64,000 bases of DNA from Syngnathus acus (Eukaryota; Chordata; Actinopteri; Syngnathiformes; Syngnathidae). The stretch spans positions 5,554,967 through 5,618,966 of the forward strand of contig NC_051091.1 of the NCBI RefSeq assembly GCF_901709675.1, in the 5' to 3' direction. Both the position numbers and the translations under genes were made by a program. This document shows, one piece after another, positions 44,301 to 57,076 of the stretch (within the stretch, counting starts at the first letter, position 1; each line of letters begins with the position of its first letter). The notes under the pieces are model-generated. The model saw only the letters and a list, made by a program, of their open reading frames with translations. It was not told the origin of the DNA and did no database searches.

Positions 44301-44569
44301 GCTGTGTTCCGAAATGGAAAAGTACTGACATTTCTACCAAGCAGCAAATGAACGCTTAAACAATCCACAAAAAGACAGATTGGTCGTTTCTCAATATAAA
44401 TAATGAAAAGTGCGTTAAAGTGAACTGGCCAAGTACATTTTTTCTCGAAATGTATTGTAGAACGTCGTCTCTTTGTAACTCCCCCATAACACTGACGTGT
44501 TTCTGTGATAGCAGCACAAAATGCATCTTGAGATGTATTCCCTGACAAGTCTTCACAAGTATCCAACCC

Positions 44570-44770
44570 ATGCATCTTTGGTTTAAGCTAGCAAAAAAAG
44601 AACAACATCTGGGTCTCCTGTGGGTTCTTGGTTTATTGGTACTTTCAATTGGAACCGTACTTATGCCGCAACATTTCAAGAGACCGCAACAACGTAAGAA
44701 CCGACAAGAACGGCCAATTGAGAAAGATTTGGGCTTGACTAGCACAGCCCCTGATGGAAATGATGAAAAG
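44570..44770 (+). CDS. Candidate nested small gene, exon 1 (67 codons)
   Basis: Starts at ATG 44570. It encodes a short basic N-terminus (MHLWFKLAKKEQH), one hydrophobic segment at residues 14-32 (LGLLWVLGLLVLSIGTVLM) and a strongly basic stretch (KRPQQRKNRQERPIEK), ending ...DGNDEK at AAAAG|GTGTGT. I do not recognise the protein. If real it would be a small single-pass membrane protein nested in the plxna1 intron on the same strand. The skipped segment 44771-44881 is 111 bases, a multiple of three and itself open, so splicing is not needed to keep the frame. A stronger-looking donor (AAC|GTAAGA) lies at 44693/44694. Chance frames of this size occur elsewhere in the window. Confidence 0.22.
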
Positions 44771-44881
44771 GTGTGTCTCCAAACCTTTGTCTATATACTT
44801 TTAGGGTGGCTGTTAGTCCCAGTCTTTCGTTCACAGCTCATTCTTTTTTTCTTTCCTCCCCTCGTCTGTCTTTTGATTCAG

Positions 44882-44956
44882 CCAAGCTTGTTGTATTATT
44901 GGACCGTGGCCAAGACTGCCACCATGAACTATTACAGAACACAGTATGACTTGTGA
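44882..44956 (+). CDS. Candidate nested small gene, exon 2 (24 codons and stop)
   Basis: Follows a very good acceptor: a long run of T and C from about 44841 ending TTTTGATTCAG at 44881. It encodes PSLLYYWTVAKTATMNYYRT and a last QYDL, then TGA at 44954-44956. It joins in phase 0 to the preceding candidate exon to make 91 residues. The acceptor quality and the typical teleost intron length of 111 bases are the only support. Confidence 0.22.
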   Translation, partial: PSLLYYWTVAKTATMNYYRTQYDL

Positions 44957-47900
44957 AGGAGGAATGAGATGTAAAAATGTAAAACTGGGACTATTCTGAA
45001 TTAACCACGCGTGGAAATGAAGTCAGTGAATGAACATGTATTTAAAGGTGTTGCTACATTGCTCCAAGTTTTATTTCCTGTCTGTGGCCACATTGCTGTG
45101 CTTGTTTTCCCTCCCGTTCGTTAGCTTCAAACTATTTCAAGCACAAGGCCTCAGATCCAAGCCAGGGACTTTCCTTTACCTCACCGTGGGCTGAACAAAT
45201 GACGAGTTCAGACTACACTTAGTTTTGTCAGACTTTAGAAATGGACGGTGGATATTTTACTGACAGAACATGCTGTAAACCGAGCAGCCTGGACAGTAAT
45301 GGACAACAGAATGTTACGTCACAGTTCCTGGTCTATGGTCCTACTAACACTTTGTTTACGTCTTCCATTACTGTCTCTTTTCACTGATGATGTCATAGAA
45401 ATGTCAAAACAAAACACAGCTTACTTCTTCCATGACGATGGTACAACTATTGAAGGAGGCATATTTTAGTCAAACTAAAAAAAATAAGGTGTTAGATTTT
45501 TTACTTTTTTTTCGTCAACATTCCAAGTTCATTTCGAGTAATGCCCAACAGATATTTCAGCATATTTCCACCCAGACTATCCATCTCCCTGTCCAGATTT
45601 GGAGCGTCCATAACTCTAACCTTATCCATCAGGACGTTTCTGTCCAACTCACAGCAGAAGGCCTTACATTCAGCCCCACGCCAAGAAAAACAGTTCTGCC
45701 TGACAGAGAAGCACAAATACGGTCTGGCTGTTAAGCAAACAGCACAGACCCCACCAGATGTACAAATCACATACCGCATCACCATTTGACACACTAAGAC
45801 ACAGGTCATGGTGTTTTTGACTCCAACCCAATGTTAATTCTTCCCCAGGCCCCTCTGAAATGTGAAGCTGACACAACACATGCACGCGGACCTCCGTATC
45901 CTCCTCTGGTGATTGCCATGCCGATACCCGTTACCCTTGAAACATATGGCGTGCTTTGTTTGTATACTGGATCGCTGTCTACCTCCACTGTGAAATGTAG
46001 ACTAACACAGACGCAGAGTTGTTGAGCTAACAGATAGTCGTCGGATTGCATTTAAGAGCACGCGTGTCAGGAATGTGCCTCCCCTTCTCTACGAGTAACC
46101 AGCAACAACACACACACACACATGGAATTGTACACGTATCACATGTCCTGTATGGTAATCTCATAATTTCTGTCAGTGGTAAAAATTCAGCAGAACTGTC
46201 GGTCTTTTGTTTAAATGACAGCTCATCTTAATTTTTGCATTTATCACAATTCTCTGACATTTTAAGATGAATGCCAAGGAAAAGACACAGGTCGCGTTTG
46301 AATGGAGAGGTTAATCATGCGTGTAAGAAACACATTTGAAAAAGTCTTCAAGCAGTCTCACACTCTCCAAGTAAACACACACACACACACACACACGTTC
46401 AGAGCCAATAACTACCAGCCCACCACTGCTGTAAATTCCTCCAAACCACACCATAAAGCTGATTTTAAACACCATCTGTATTTCTTTACAGACAGACGTT
46501 ATCTGTGCCCGTGTATGTGTAACGTGTGTGTTCTTGTTTCATTAAATTATCGTACTTACCAAGATTGTCGTTGTTCCCGCTGTAATTCTTAACATTGTCA
46601 ACTCATGACTCCGCCAATTTTGTACCCAACGCCCACTGTCAAATTAGTTTCTCCCAGTCACAAACTCTGTTTTCATTTTTTTGCCATGAGTGTTTGTGGT
46701 TTTGGTAGGAGCTGAGTGAGGATTTAAACTTTTTTTTTTGCTTGCAAGGCGGAAAAAAAAACGCTGTTGAAAGAAAAGGCAGCAGTGCAAAATACTTGAG
46801 GATTTAATGCTTGAATGAGTGTTGAAGTATTGATAAAGAGCAATGTAAAAAAGGTGTTGAAAATCTCATGTTAGCTGTTGAACAGTGAAGTGGAGTGAAA
46901 CAAATGTGAAGAAAGATTCAGAAAAAAAGGAATTTGAATCCAGGAGTGGTATGGCACACATTATGCTGAGGTTTAGTTTTGGCCTTACTCCCTCTTGTGT
47001 TACATCCAAATGCAAACATCTTCAAAGAAACACATGCTCACTCACTAATAGTCAAAATCATTCATACATGCTGAATTGGTATCTTCTTTTTATCCTGAAA
47101 ATGTCACAGTGAAGAAGTAGTGCGATTCGATTCGATTCCCTATGGTACAGCAGAGGATATGAGACAGTGTTCTTGTCATTTTACAATATGAATTAACTTG
47201 GAAGTACTGGACATGTGGGCTTTCATTTAATAACATATCCCTCCAATAAAAGAAACAATCGATATATATCTCTGTTTTAAAGGGGAACGATTCAATTCGG
47301 TTCACTTCAATACACGCCCATCTTTTAAATCAAAACTGATTTTCTGTTTCAAATTAGTTTTCTACTACGTGCCTGAAAACTTGTATTATTTTACACATCA
47401 CGTTTAATACTGTAGGGATAACCGTTTTGCCGTTGGTAAAACTATGTTTAAATTCATCTGAGAGATTAGTTGCTTCAGATGGGTGGCTAGTGGGTGACAC
47501 TACTTGCGGAAATCTTTTTTTTATGTTTTTATCATCTCAATGTATTTTACTATTTTCCTGAGTCAAGTCAAAAAAGAATAAAAGATCTTATGTAGATTTT
47601 AACTACCGTAAAATTCCTCACCATGAATTTGGGTTCTTCCCAAGAAAGATTCAAATCACTCATCACCCTCTCTCCCTTTCTCTAAAAGATGCTATTAGAG
47701 GCACCAGTGGCCATGTAATCACTCTGGCTTTCCCACAGGAACACATGCACGCACCTACCTCGGTAATTACCGCTGAAGATGAGGTCCATAATCAGTGTAA
47801 TCCCAGAGAATTGAGGATTTAGTCAGTGAATGGTGGGTCAAGTGATGCTGCGTGGTGCACCATCAGTTGTGGGATGTTGTTTGTTTTATGTTCTTAATGC

Positions 47901-48890
47901 CTTCTAGTTATTAATTGATTTAACGCCGCTCGCTCAATTGGGTATAAGCATCCTGTCTAACGCAGTTTGTAGACACACACTCGGCACAAACACCCTCACT
48001 GCTGCACACCTCGCCGCGCTCTCCATGTACGGTGTTTTTTACGCTCTGCAGATCTCTCATGATCCACCGACGATAGCATCTGGCCCTTGAAATCAACTTG
48101 CTTCCCATTCTTTGTCGTTACTTCCCACTTGCCAGTGTCTGATAAAACTAGCATCTTATTAGCATAGGTCAGTATTTCATCCGGGCTCAACTCCACTTTA
48201 AACTTGCACCGTAATCATATTCTTATTGCTGGATAAATAGAAAAGATGGCCTATAAATGTATGCATGCAATATCCTGTACATTGATATTCGCTCAGCAGT
48301 TGTTAATGTGTAATGTTGTTTCAGCTGACATATTCCATAAGGGAATTTGTGCTCCGCCTCCCAGTGAGAGAAGATCTTTCCTCATTTGAATGGCGACGCT
48401 AAAAAGGTTCAGTTGGGACGCTCAATCTCATTTTATTGTATATGATAATGTTGTGGTGCAATTTCTTCCACCGTTTGCGAGACGGCAGATAAAATCAGGC
48501 ATAGTAAGGCGCCATAAGATGCGCGTGTGTGTCTACGCATGTAATTCCTCGCAGATGATTGAGTTAGTGTGATATAGTGCTGGCTGGAAGATGAAATGCC
48601 TCCGCCATGCTGTGTGTATAGTGACTCGCTGTGCTCACTTTATCTGACAACTACTAGCTAAAGACGCTTAATTTGAACGGGAAGACGAAGGAATGGGAAA
48701 AACAGGTAGTGATGTTTGAGAGACAAATGAGGGGAGAGAGAGTGTGTGCAGCAGTGATGATAAATTAATGACAAGATTCGTAAGGCTGGATTTACTCTGC
48801 AGGTCTTCTGGAGGAGCCCTGTTCAAATGTAGTACTATTTATGTTGTTTGTCAACAATTTGCAGCAACACATGGAAGTTCCATCCTTCCG

Positions 48891-49008
48891 TCCATCCATC
48901 CATCCATCCATCCATCCATCCATCCATCCATCCATCCATCCATCCATCCATCCATCCATCCATCCATCCATCCATCCATCCATCCATCCATCCATTCATC
49001 CATCCATT
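48891..49008. repeat. (CCAT)n microsatellite
   Basis: About 26 perfect TCCA/CATC units (48891-48995), then a T interruption and a few more units to 49008. A short relative of the same motif occurs at about 52080-52104. Confidence 0.97.
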
Positions 49009-49102
49009 TTCTACCGTTTATCTGGGTCGGGTCACGGGGGCAGCAATTTCAGCAGGGAAGCCCAGACTTCCTTCTCCCCAGCCACTTTGTCCAGCAAAAG
49101 GT
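49009..49102. mobile_element. Dispersed retroelement-type repeat end next to (CCAT)n
   Basis: Immediately after the tetranucleotide tract comes TTTTCTACCGTTTATCTGGG, then GGGTCACGGGGGCAGCA, then AGGGAAGCCCAGACTTCC and CCCAGCCACTTTGTCCAGC. I know this string from memory as a widespread teleost repeat usually found attached to (CCAT)n. The usual reading is the end of a LINE-like retroelement with a simple-repeat tail. That class assignment is an inference. Confidence 0.5.
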
Positions 49103-52100
49103 CACAGTCTCGCGCATGAATAGGTACAGTGCAGATTGGCAGGTGAAGATCCAAGCCTGTCAGTCCGAGTCGGCACGACAAGTAAACAAGAGAGGACAAA
49201 GGGATTCAAGTCACCCTTTTGGACTTGTTGTCAATGGCTTAATGGTTGTGAAATTTGTCAGAAAGTAGCTGCTTCGGTGTTAACAAAGGCTGTCCAAAGG
49301 TCTTTTATTTTGTCACCTGTGTCGTCAAATGAAGTTGTTTCAACTTTACTTTTGATCCCTGTGTTGCGTTTGTCTCCTGTTAATTGACAGCTCACTTGTT
49401 TTCTGAGTTTTGTTATGTGATTTTTCCAAGCTGAGCCAAGTGGCAAAATGGCCACCTCTAAGATGGATAAAAACAAGTGGATTACGCTGATTAATTTTTA
49501 CTACGCAAACACAATATTAATCAGAATACCGTGTTTGGACTAGTAGACTATGTTGTAATATTTTTGGGGGATGTTGACTTACCCTTTGATATTTAGCAAT
49601 AGAAATTAAATGGTGGCGCGTAAAGATCATGGTTGCCAGATCTTAAAATACCCTCAGGCAGAGACTGTTATGATAGCTGTCACACTAACATTCCACAGAG
49701 TGTGTTTTATATGTGGATACACACCACCTCCATCATTTGTCTGTCATGACGCTGTTGAAAGAAAGGCCGGCTGACCCACATATGGTGCTAGTTTACCCCC
49801 AGTTAATCCAAGTTGGCTGTATATGTTATAAAAATGTGTCCGTGCGTTTGCTTGCGTCTGTGGGGTGTGTGCGATGAGGGATTTGTCCGAAAGATGTGGA
49901 AGGTTGAGCACTCACGCGTGATGCTCCATCTGCCCTCATCTTTTCACCATTAGGGCATAAGCACACAAGCCGGCAGAATCGTCAAATAAACACCCTTCTA
50001 ATTATTGAGGGCATCAATTATGTGTTTGACCTTAACTGCACAGACAATGATGGAAAAGCTGCGCTTGCTCATGCTCCGTTTTGAAAGTGATATTTTTTTG
50101 TATTGCGTCTTGCTCTGCCCAAGTCCAAGCTCGCAATGCGATAGGACGTGACTGATTTAAGAAAAGATGGACACGAAGCTATCATTAAGCGGTGAGGTAG
50201 TGCAACGTGGTGTCTATTCATTAGGATTTGTGTGGAATAACCTTGTGGAATAGATCGGCGACAATGATAGCAAGCAAGAATCAATGGTAGAAAATGCATG
50301 TGCAATACAGCCTTGAGAGGGAGGGGGAAAAAAACCCTTAATGGCCGTGCACAATACTATCTTGACAATTGCGCAACATAAATAATACACGCATGTCCTT
50401 CATGTTCATTTGTGTATGAGCAAGGTGTGAAAAGTAATTCAATATCACAGCGTATTTTACAGTATGTACAGGTCAATAACCTGTTTGGATTTTTAAATAT
50501 CTCATATAATGGAAACAGAAAAAATCCTGTCCAGGGTCAAATTGTGTTGCAGCAATATTTCTGCCTGATTCTGGCTTGATAAAGTTTGTAAAATATAATT
50601 TACCATAGAACTGGGAAAGCTTTCAAGTTGGGATTGACCTTAGAAAGAATTGTATGGGTGAGGACCTGGTTTTAAGTGTTTCCATCCATTGTTAACTCTT
50701 TCATCCTCCTCGTGGCTCCGAACAGCACAGGTCCTATAGAACCCTGACACATTCCCTTTCTCTGTCCATCACGCTCTTTCTGCTTTCCTTTCTTCCCCTT
50801 TGTTCTGTTCAGGGCCATACTGAATTCCCCTCTCCACAAAAAAAAAAAAGCCACTCTCATACATGCGGGGCCTCCTGCACATCAAAGTCAGGAATGTGAG
50901 GCCTTCCGCAATTATACGGGGCCAGACGTGCTTATGTCACGTTTAAGGTGTTAAATGTGTGCATGGGTACATTTATACCGAGCAAAATATGCTTTATGTT
51001 CATCCACATTTTCCAGATCGGTTTTAAAATGTCACAGCCGTTCCCTGATCGACATGCAAAGGTTAAAGGTAACGATGCGTTGAAGATGTTTAGCAGACCT
51101 GGAACACCTGGACCCTTTTATTCTGTGTTGTTCTAAGCGAGGCTAATTTATGGCCTTTGAGAATTTCACAGTTATTTATTTCCATCCCTTTTTTTAGTTC
51201 TCTTCACTTGTTTAGAATTATGGAGATTTAGATTTTTAACTGATTCGAAATTTCCCGGCCCCTATTTGTTTCTTCCGAGCATATCTCAAGTTTCATTTCC
51301 ACTCGGTCCATCACTTGTCACTGCCGGCAGTGACAGGCATCATTCTCATCATTTTCATGCTACTGTCTTATCAGCCAGCTCTTTCGCTGTCATGGCCCGG
51401 CCGCCCCATCACTAGCTTGCTATCACCGGTGTCTATCTCAGCCAAGCAGGCCTTGTGGCAAGATATCTTGGCACTGGGTGGGTTGGTGGGAATGAGGAAG
51501 GTTGGAGGAAAAAATCCAGAGGTCAAATGGCCACATTGCTTCTTGGTCATGTGGCCAATCTCACAATCATACTAAGCAGTAAATCCCAACTGGTGTTATC
51601 GGAATTCAGTGACCAGTGCAGGAGAAATTAATTCCGTTTGTGATCAGGTTTTGCCTGTGCCTCGGATTGGACTGTCTTCAGTTTTGGAGGTTTCATTATC
51701 ATAAGATGGCAAAAAAAAAAGGGCTCCACCCAAATGCTTCTATGTATGAGTCTGCGAAAGCATCCATCAAGTATTTACTGGAAAGCTTAGCAATGAAGAG
51801 GAGACAATGACTGAGTAGCACTGTATCTGGACGTTGCATTGATTTCTTGACTTGATAAACATGCACAGCCACATCATGAATACGCCTTCAATTTCGACAC
51901 GCTAAAAAAAGAGACGCTTGTAGATTGATGGGGCAGACGTGTCGATTTTTAAGGCTCCACACAGTCATATTTTATTTTTTTCTATTAAGTTTGGCTGCCT
52001 TCTGGTAAACCGGTTAATAGATTGTGTTGCTTTTATCTCTTGTGCCGTTGGACTCAAACAATGTGTCCAATTCCTTCATCCGTCCATCCATCCATCCATC

Positions 52101-53714
52101 CATCATTGTGTCCATCCCCATGGATTATGTCGTCAGTAGTACACTTAAGTCTTCTTAGTAATGGTGTTCTCCTGCTGGTTTCAATATTTTCAGCTTTGGC
52201 TGTGCTCCCTTTTGGATAAATGGATATGAACATTATTACTTCCTTTCACGGGTCGACTACCTTCAATTGCTTCCATTTTTTTTTTCTTTATACATTTCTC
52301 ACTTTCCACAGTTGTGTTTTCACTGCATACAATATCCCTCTTGAGAGCGAAGGTTGAATGAAACAACAGCAGTAGGCAAAGGAGCAATTTGTCCGATGGT
52401 AAACTGGTACGCAAATATTCACTGTCATTTCGATGTCGATGGAAATCTTTGGGTTGACGGTCACACGATGCGCTAATGAGAGAAGCCCACTGACAAGCTC
52501 GTCCACCCCAGCGTGTCATTCGTTGTTTTTTCTCATCTCTTTAAAAATGATATTGTTATTCATTTCTGGTCCAGATAGGATCCATAACGCATTCCTTGTT
52601 TACTGCTCCATTATCTTGATAATATTGTCTTTATTTCTGCTTATCGCCAGTGCTTTATCTCTTTTTTGGTTGGGCTCTTTCTCTTGCGGAAATAATAGGA
52701 CGCCCGTCTGTTCGTTTGTAAACAAATTATTTAATATTTATATTGAGTTTTCCATCCACTATATTTTTGAGTCCATTTACATCCTGAGATACTTTTTACG
52801 GTGTGCATATCCAGCAATAACTGTCTAATATGTTTGTTTCTAATCATGCTTTATCTTCTATATCAGAGCGAGCCTATTTGTCTGCATGTCTTTGTATACA
52901 TTTTCCAACTACTCATTGCCGCTGTCCCTGTTCTTGTCATTGTGAGCTGATAGCAGAGCGACTTGACAATAACGGAGAGATGCTACTTGCCCCCCCCCCT
53001 CCCACCACCCCCGTCCCTCGCCACTGCTTTGTGATTTTCATTTGCTGCTGAGATGACTTTGGCTCACAGCCATCCCAGCCAGACAATCTTCCATCCTCTC
53101 TCTGCTCCATTACTGTTCACGTCTTGTTGAACTGTTCAGCAAAGATCACAAAGACACTTAGACCTGCAAGGCGCTACACAATGGTCATCCCTTTTTTCCA
53201 CATCAAGATTATTAAAGAGATTAGCGTGATTCTTTCTGAGCAATGTATACTATTTTCCACTTTGTTTGATTTCATTTGCTTGGGAGACGTGTTGTTTCTT
53301 TGAAAGGTTGAGTAGTTCCCTTTCCATTTATCTACTTGTGTAATCAAGTCTCCATAACTATAATTAGTTGCAATAGAATCAACACACACTATTGGCAAAG
53401 GCTTGCAATTAGGCCATTTACTATGTCGAGCATCCACTTTTCAATCAATTGTCAGATTGGATGGTTGCAGCGCCAGCGAGATGGATAAATAGCTCCTTGT
53501 GGATACGTGTTGCATTATTGACATTGTAGAGTCTGAGTTATGAGCTACAGTTTTCAGATGGAAGGAACATTTGTCTTATATCTAAAGGGTATTGTTGTGC
53601 TTATATATGCACTCTTGATTTGGAACAAGGAAATATTAAAATGATCCCCCCCCAAAAATCGCACCATGATTTATTTTGCATAATTTGTTGCATTGTCTGT
53701 GTTCCTCTTTTTAG

Positions 53715-53855
53715 ATCTTGGTGAACTCTGTGAGTCCAAACCGTCCATCAGTACTCTATGAAAAGGTGACTTTAAGTGAAGGAGGAAGTCCCATGCTGAG
53801 AGACATGCTCTTCAGCCCAGACCAGCAGTACCTCTACACACTGACTGACAGACAG
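53715..53855 (+). CDS. plxna1: Plexin-A1 coding exon (residues 456-502, Sema domain)
   Basis: 141 bases, phase 0 at both ends, acceptor CTTTTTAG and donor GACAG|GTGAGT. It encodes 47 residues from ILVNSVSPNRPSVLYEKV through SPMLRDMLFSPDQQYLYTLT to DRQ, the last blade of the Sema propeller. The pattern 'ILV....P....YE.V....GSP.LRD...SP..QYLY..T..Q' is that of plexin-A1 as I recall it. It is separated from the previous exon by the 24.4-kb intron yet joins it in phase and in sequence. Confidence 0.95.
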
Positions 53856-54870
53856 GTGAGTTTGTCCTTCATGTCTATTTAAAAAAATAAATCAAAGCAA
53901 AACAGAAAAATACAAAAAACAAACAAATAATAACAACCCGAGAAGAAATACACCAAATAGAAAAAATGTCTGTACGTCATTCTAAGGTTAAGCCATATCC
54001 AGTTTTCTTGATGATGACTTTTTTTTTGCATGCTTATAGTACACGATATTATTTTTATGGACATTAACGCCTGCCTACATGCAGATGTAACACTTTCTTT
54101 TCTTCGGACCATTATCAACAGATAACCCCCAGCCCCATTAAACATACACTTCAAGCAATTTTAATGCTACCCATACGATCACCTCCCAGCTATATGGACC
54201 AAACGAGCCAGCATGACCTCTAATAATGAACATGTACGCACACACAGACATACAGAGGGTGAGCGGTCACATGTGCTGTGTGTGTCTACACACCGATGGT
54301 CATTACCAGCCCCACCGCTGATGTCGACTCTGATGGTAGGACTCAGAGAGCAATAAGACTGGGGATTGGAAGGGGGGTGGTGTGCAGGCGGAGGCGAGCG
54401 TGTCACAGCTCTGTCGCTCCCCAGGCCCAGCTGCTCCCCTCATTTGTCTGTCTCATTAGCGCGCAGTGAGTGAAGGAAGCAGAGCCGGTGCTTGCATGAT
54501 GCAAAGATGGCCTTTTTTAATAGATCTAAAGCGGCTGTCTGATTAAAACGGCCGAGATATATGTGTGATGTTTGCTTTTATGGAAGGTGTTGGAGACTTG
54601 GCAAATCTCCTCTGTAGCGAGCCAAGCAGAGGCTATTAAATTGAATCATATTTCTCAGTTAAAGACCCGTGGGCAAGGGCTTTACAAGAATTCACATGGT
54701 CATTTGTGATGAATAAACTTTTTAGAACTTAGAACAAACTGCACTTAGTTGTTGTACTTTCATGTACACACATGCTTGTCTTGCCTTTTGTTAAATCGCC
54801 ATTAATAACTCAGGCTTGAGTTAAGCAGAGCAGGAGAGCGAGCGGGTTGCCAGGCCTGCTTTTTGAAGCC

Positions 54871-54904
54871 CCTCCCATCACTAATGACCTCCCATCACTA
54901 ATGA
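54871..54904. repeat. Perfect 17-bp tandem duplication
   Basis: CCTCCCATCACTAATGA at 54871-54887 is repeated exactly at 54888-54904. Two units only. Confidence 0.95.
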
Positions 54905-55560
54905 CCAGAGGGGAGCAATTCCTCCCTCTTGCCCTCCACCCTCTCCTCATTTTATCCGCTGCCCCCCCCCCCCCTACTTGTACGAATCTGTCTCGACTGA
55001 CACACACTCACACACGTTTCTAACTAAGCCCAAATTGAGTCCTCCCCTCTCAGCTGCCTTATACTGATCCCATTGCCGTGTTTTAATGATCTCTCGCTAT
55101 TACCCCCTTTTGCACCTCTGCTCAACACACAAATACGGCAACGCAATTGGCAGCGCTGGATTTTATTCGCGACACACTGCAGGTTACTTTGCATGAGTCC
55201 GGCGGCCATGCTCTTCTTTTCCTATCTGCTCATGACATGGACGCGCGCACACACGCAGTAGCTCTCAGTGAAGCGCGTGCGTGTCTGCGTGTAGCTGGTT
55301 GCCTGCAGGGGCTCCTCAGACAAGCCAAGAACATTAAGGTGTCACTGGACATTTCCACTCGCGCGTAGCCCAAGACAAGACCTCCCTTTTCTCCATCCCT
55401 CCACACACAGACACACACACACACAAAGACACACACTGGCCGGTGAATCAGAGTTAGGGGCGAGGCTCTGTGATTTATGACTTGCTCAATTCCAGCTATA
55501 TTCATCACTGTCATTATTATTGATAGAAGATATGACATCAGGAGAGGGCAGTCTGCTGAA

Positions 55561-55636
55561 AGTGTGTGTGTTGTGTGTCTGTGCGTGTGTGTGTATGTGT
55601 GCGTGCATGCGTGGGTGGGTGTGTGTGTGTGTGTAC
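55561..55636. repeat. GT-rich interrupted microsatellite
   Basis: About 76 bases of GT units broken by TGTGTTGTGTGTCTG, ATG, CGTGCATGCG and GGGTGGGT. This is an imperfect, probably old tract. Confidence 0.9.
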
Positions 55637-57076
55637 GCTTCGAACAGGGTGCTAATACAATACAAAGTAGTAAATGTCTTTCCATTAAAGTATTTTATAT
55701 TGTTATTTTGGGGCTGGAATTGATGTACTGTATGTCGGTTTTTTTTTTGCCAACTAAATGTGGCATTTCTTAAGTCGCCTTTTCCGTGGTACATTTTTCA
55801 ATTATTGCTGATTGCATAATAGCTCTTTTGAAGTATGTTGCAAACCAAGTCAGCAGCACCTACCAAAGCTTGTAAGCAGACTTACACGACATGAATTATG
55901 GAGAGATTTAAGACCCTTTTTCACTGAGCTGCGAACAAATGCGAGTGTTTCCCAAGATAGCAAACGTTGAGCTCTCGTCGGGGTTCATTCAAGGTTGCCC
56001 ACAACTGTATTCCCTTTTTTTTAGTTTGCGTCTCGGAGGGAAACCAATGTGTTGTATTGTCTGATTGATTCCCCACAACGAGGCGTAATTATTTAATGTC
56101 TCCCACATATGGTTTCATCACGCATCAGTCCGGGGTGCTCTTGTTTGTGTGTCCGCCGATCTGTTTACATTCCCGTATTACTGGTCCGCCGCCAATCTCG
56201 TTAGTACACACATTAGCACTGACTGACATCAACACACATAACAAGGCAGCTGGTTGTATCAATCAAGACTGTCATTTAGTCAACTCAATACAGCTAATCA
56301 GTCAGGTCTAAGTGGCTCCAAGATTAATTTGCCCTATTTATCAACATACATTTCCGATAGTTAACAATCGGACAAAAAAGTAGTTTAAAATAACACATAT
56401 TTGGCTGCGTTCTTGATGTATTCATCTTTTAAGTGTTCACATCTTAAATTCTTGGATTTATTCAGGATAGAGTGGATTTCATGCAGTTTTATTTACAAAA
56501 TAATAATCGAAATATTTATTTTAATGACTTCCCGCCACCCTCTTTTCAACTCCCTGGTTTATCCATGCAAGGCTTGAAGAGCACAAACATCATACATTAG
56601 TCGCTCAGGAGTAGCTATGCACAGCGAAAGACTTTGAACAAGTCGGTGGTCTTTGTCATGCAAATGTTAATGGACATGGCGCGGTGAGGCGAAGGCAGCT
56701 GTGAAAAGGAGAGCGGCAAAAGCGAGTGCAGCGTTTTACTCGATTCTAAAAGTTCAAACCATTATTGCTCTTTTTCTCGCACAATGTCGAGCAGACACGC
56801 AGCAGTTTATTCAGCGGTGTTAATCATAGTGATTAATGAATGAATTTGGGCATTTTGTGTCTCAATGCACTTTTGATGATAGCTCCTGAAAATATACAAA
56901 AGCTGAATAGCAAGCAGTTAACTAGCTAGTATGCCCACACCCAAGAAAATTATTTAATACTACTACTAAGAATAATACTGTAAATAAAAATAATAGAGTT
57001 CAGTCATCATAATTCATTTAAAAACTATTTTCATCCTTTTGGCACAATATTTTTTAATAATGTCCTTTTCAGTCAG

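Larger units (their letters stand above)
29268..53714 (+). other. plxna1 long intron (24.4 kb)
   Basis: GTATGA donor at 29268 and a weak CCTCTTTTTAG acceptor ending at 53714. No further plexin exon is expected between these two exons, since their phases and residues join. Contents listed separately: a dispersed-repeat patch (33590-33780), an X-box (37516-37529), a degenerate repeat (44175-44300), a possible nested gene (44570-44956) and (CCAT)n with a repeat (48891-49102). Smaller items: C10 at about 34637-34646, (AC)n at about 36168-36184, about 38866-38890, 39561-39584, about 42176-42204, about 46108-46124 and about 46374-46396, (GT)n at 41854-41873, GATTCGATTCGATTC words at about 47127-47140 and a related GATTCAATTCGGTTC at about 47289-47303. 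The remainder shows nothing I can name. Confidence 0.75.

Noticed and set aside
43998-44351. 117-codon plus-strand frame
   Set aside because: Its second half coincides with a degenerate dispersed repeat at 44175-44300 and the first half shows no domain.
48744-49268. 174-codon frame with His-Pro-Ser-Ile repeats, and Met-Asp-Gly-Trp repeats on the other strand
   Set aside because: Both are translations of the (CCAT)n tract. Tetranucleotide repeats stay open in all frames when the unit lacks stops.
52433-52828. 131-codon hydrophobic plus-strand frame resembling a membrane protein
   Set aside because: The hydrophobicity comes from T-rich intron sequence; there is no homologous motif, no splice structure and no supporting start context.
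55230-55685. 151-codon minus-strand frame rich in His and Thr
   Set aside because: It is driven by the GT-rich tract at 55561-55636 and AC-rich sequence nearby; no recognisable protein.
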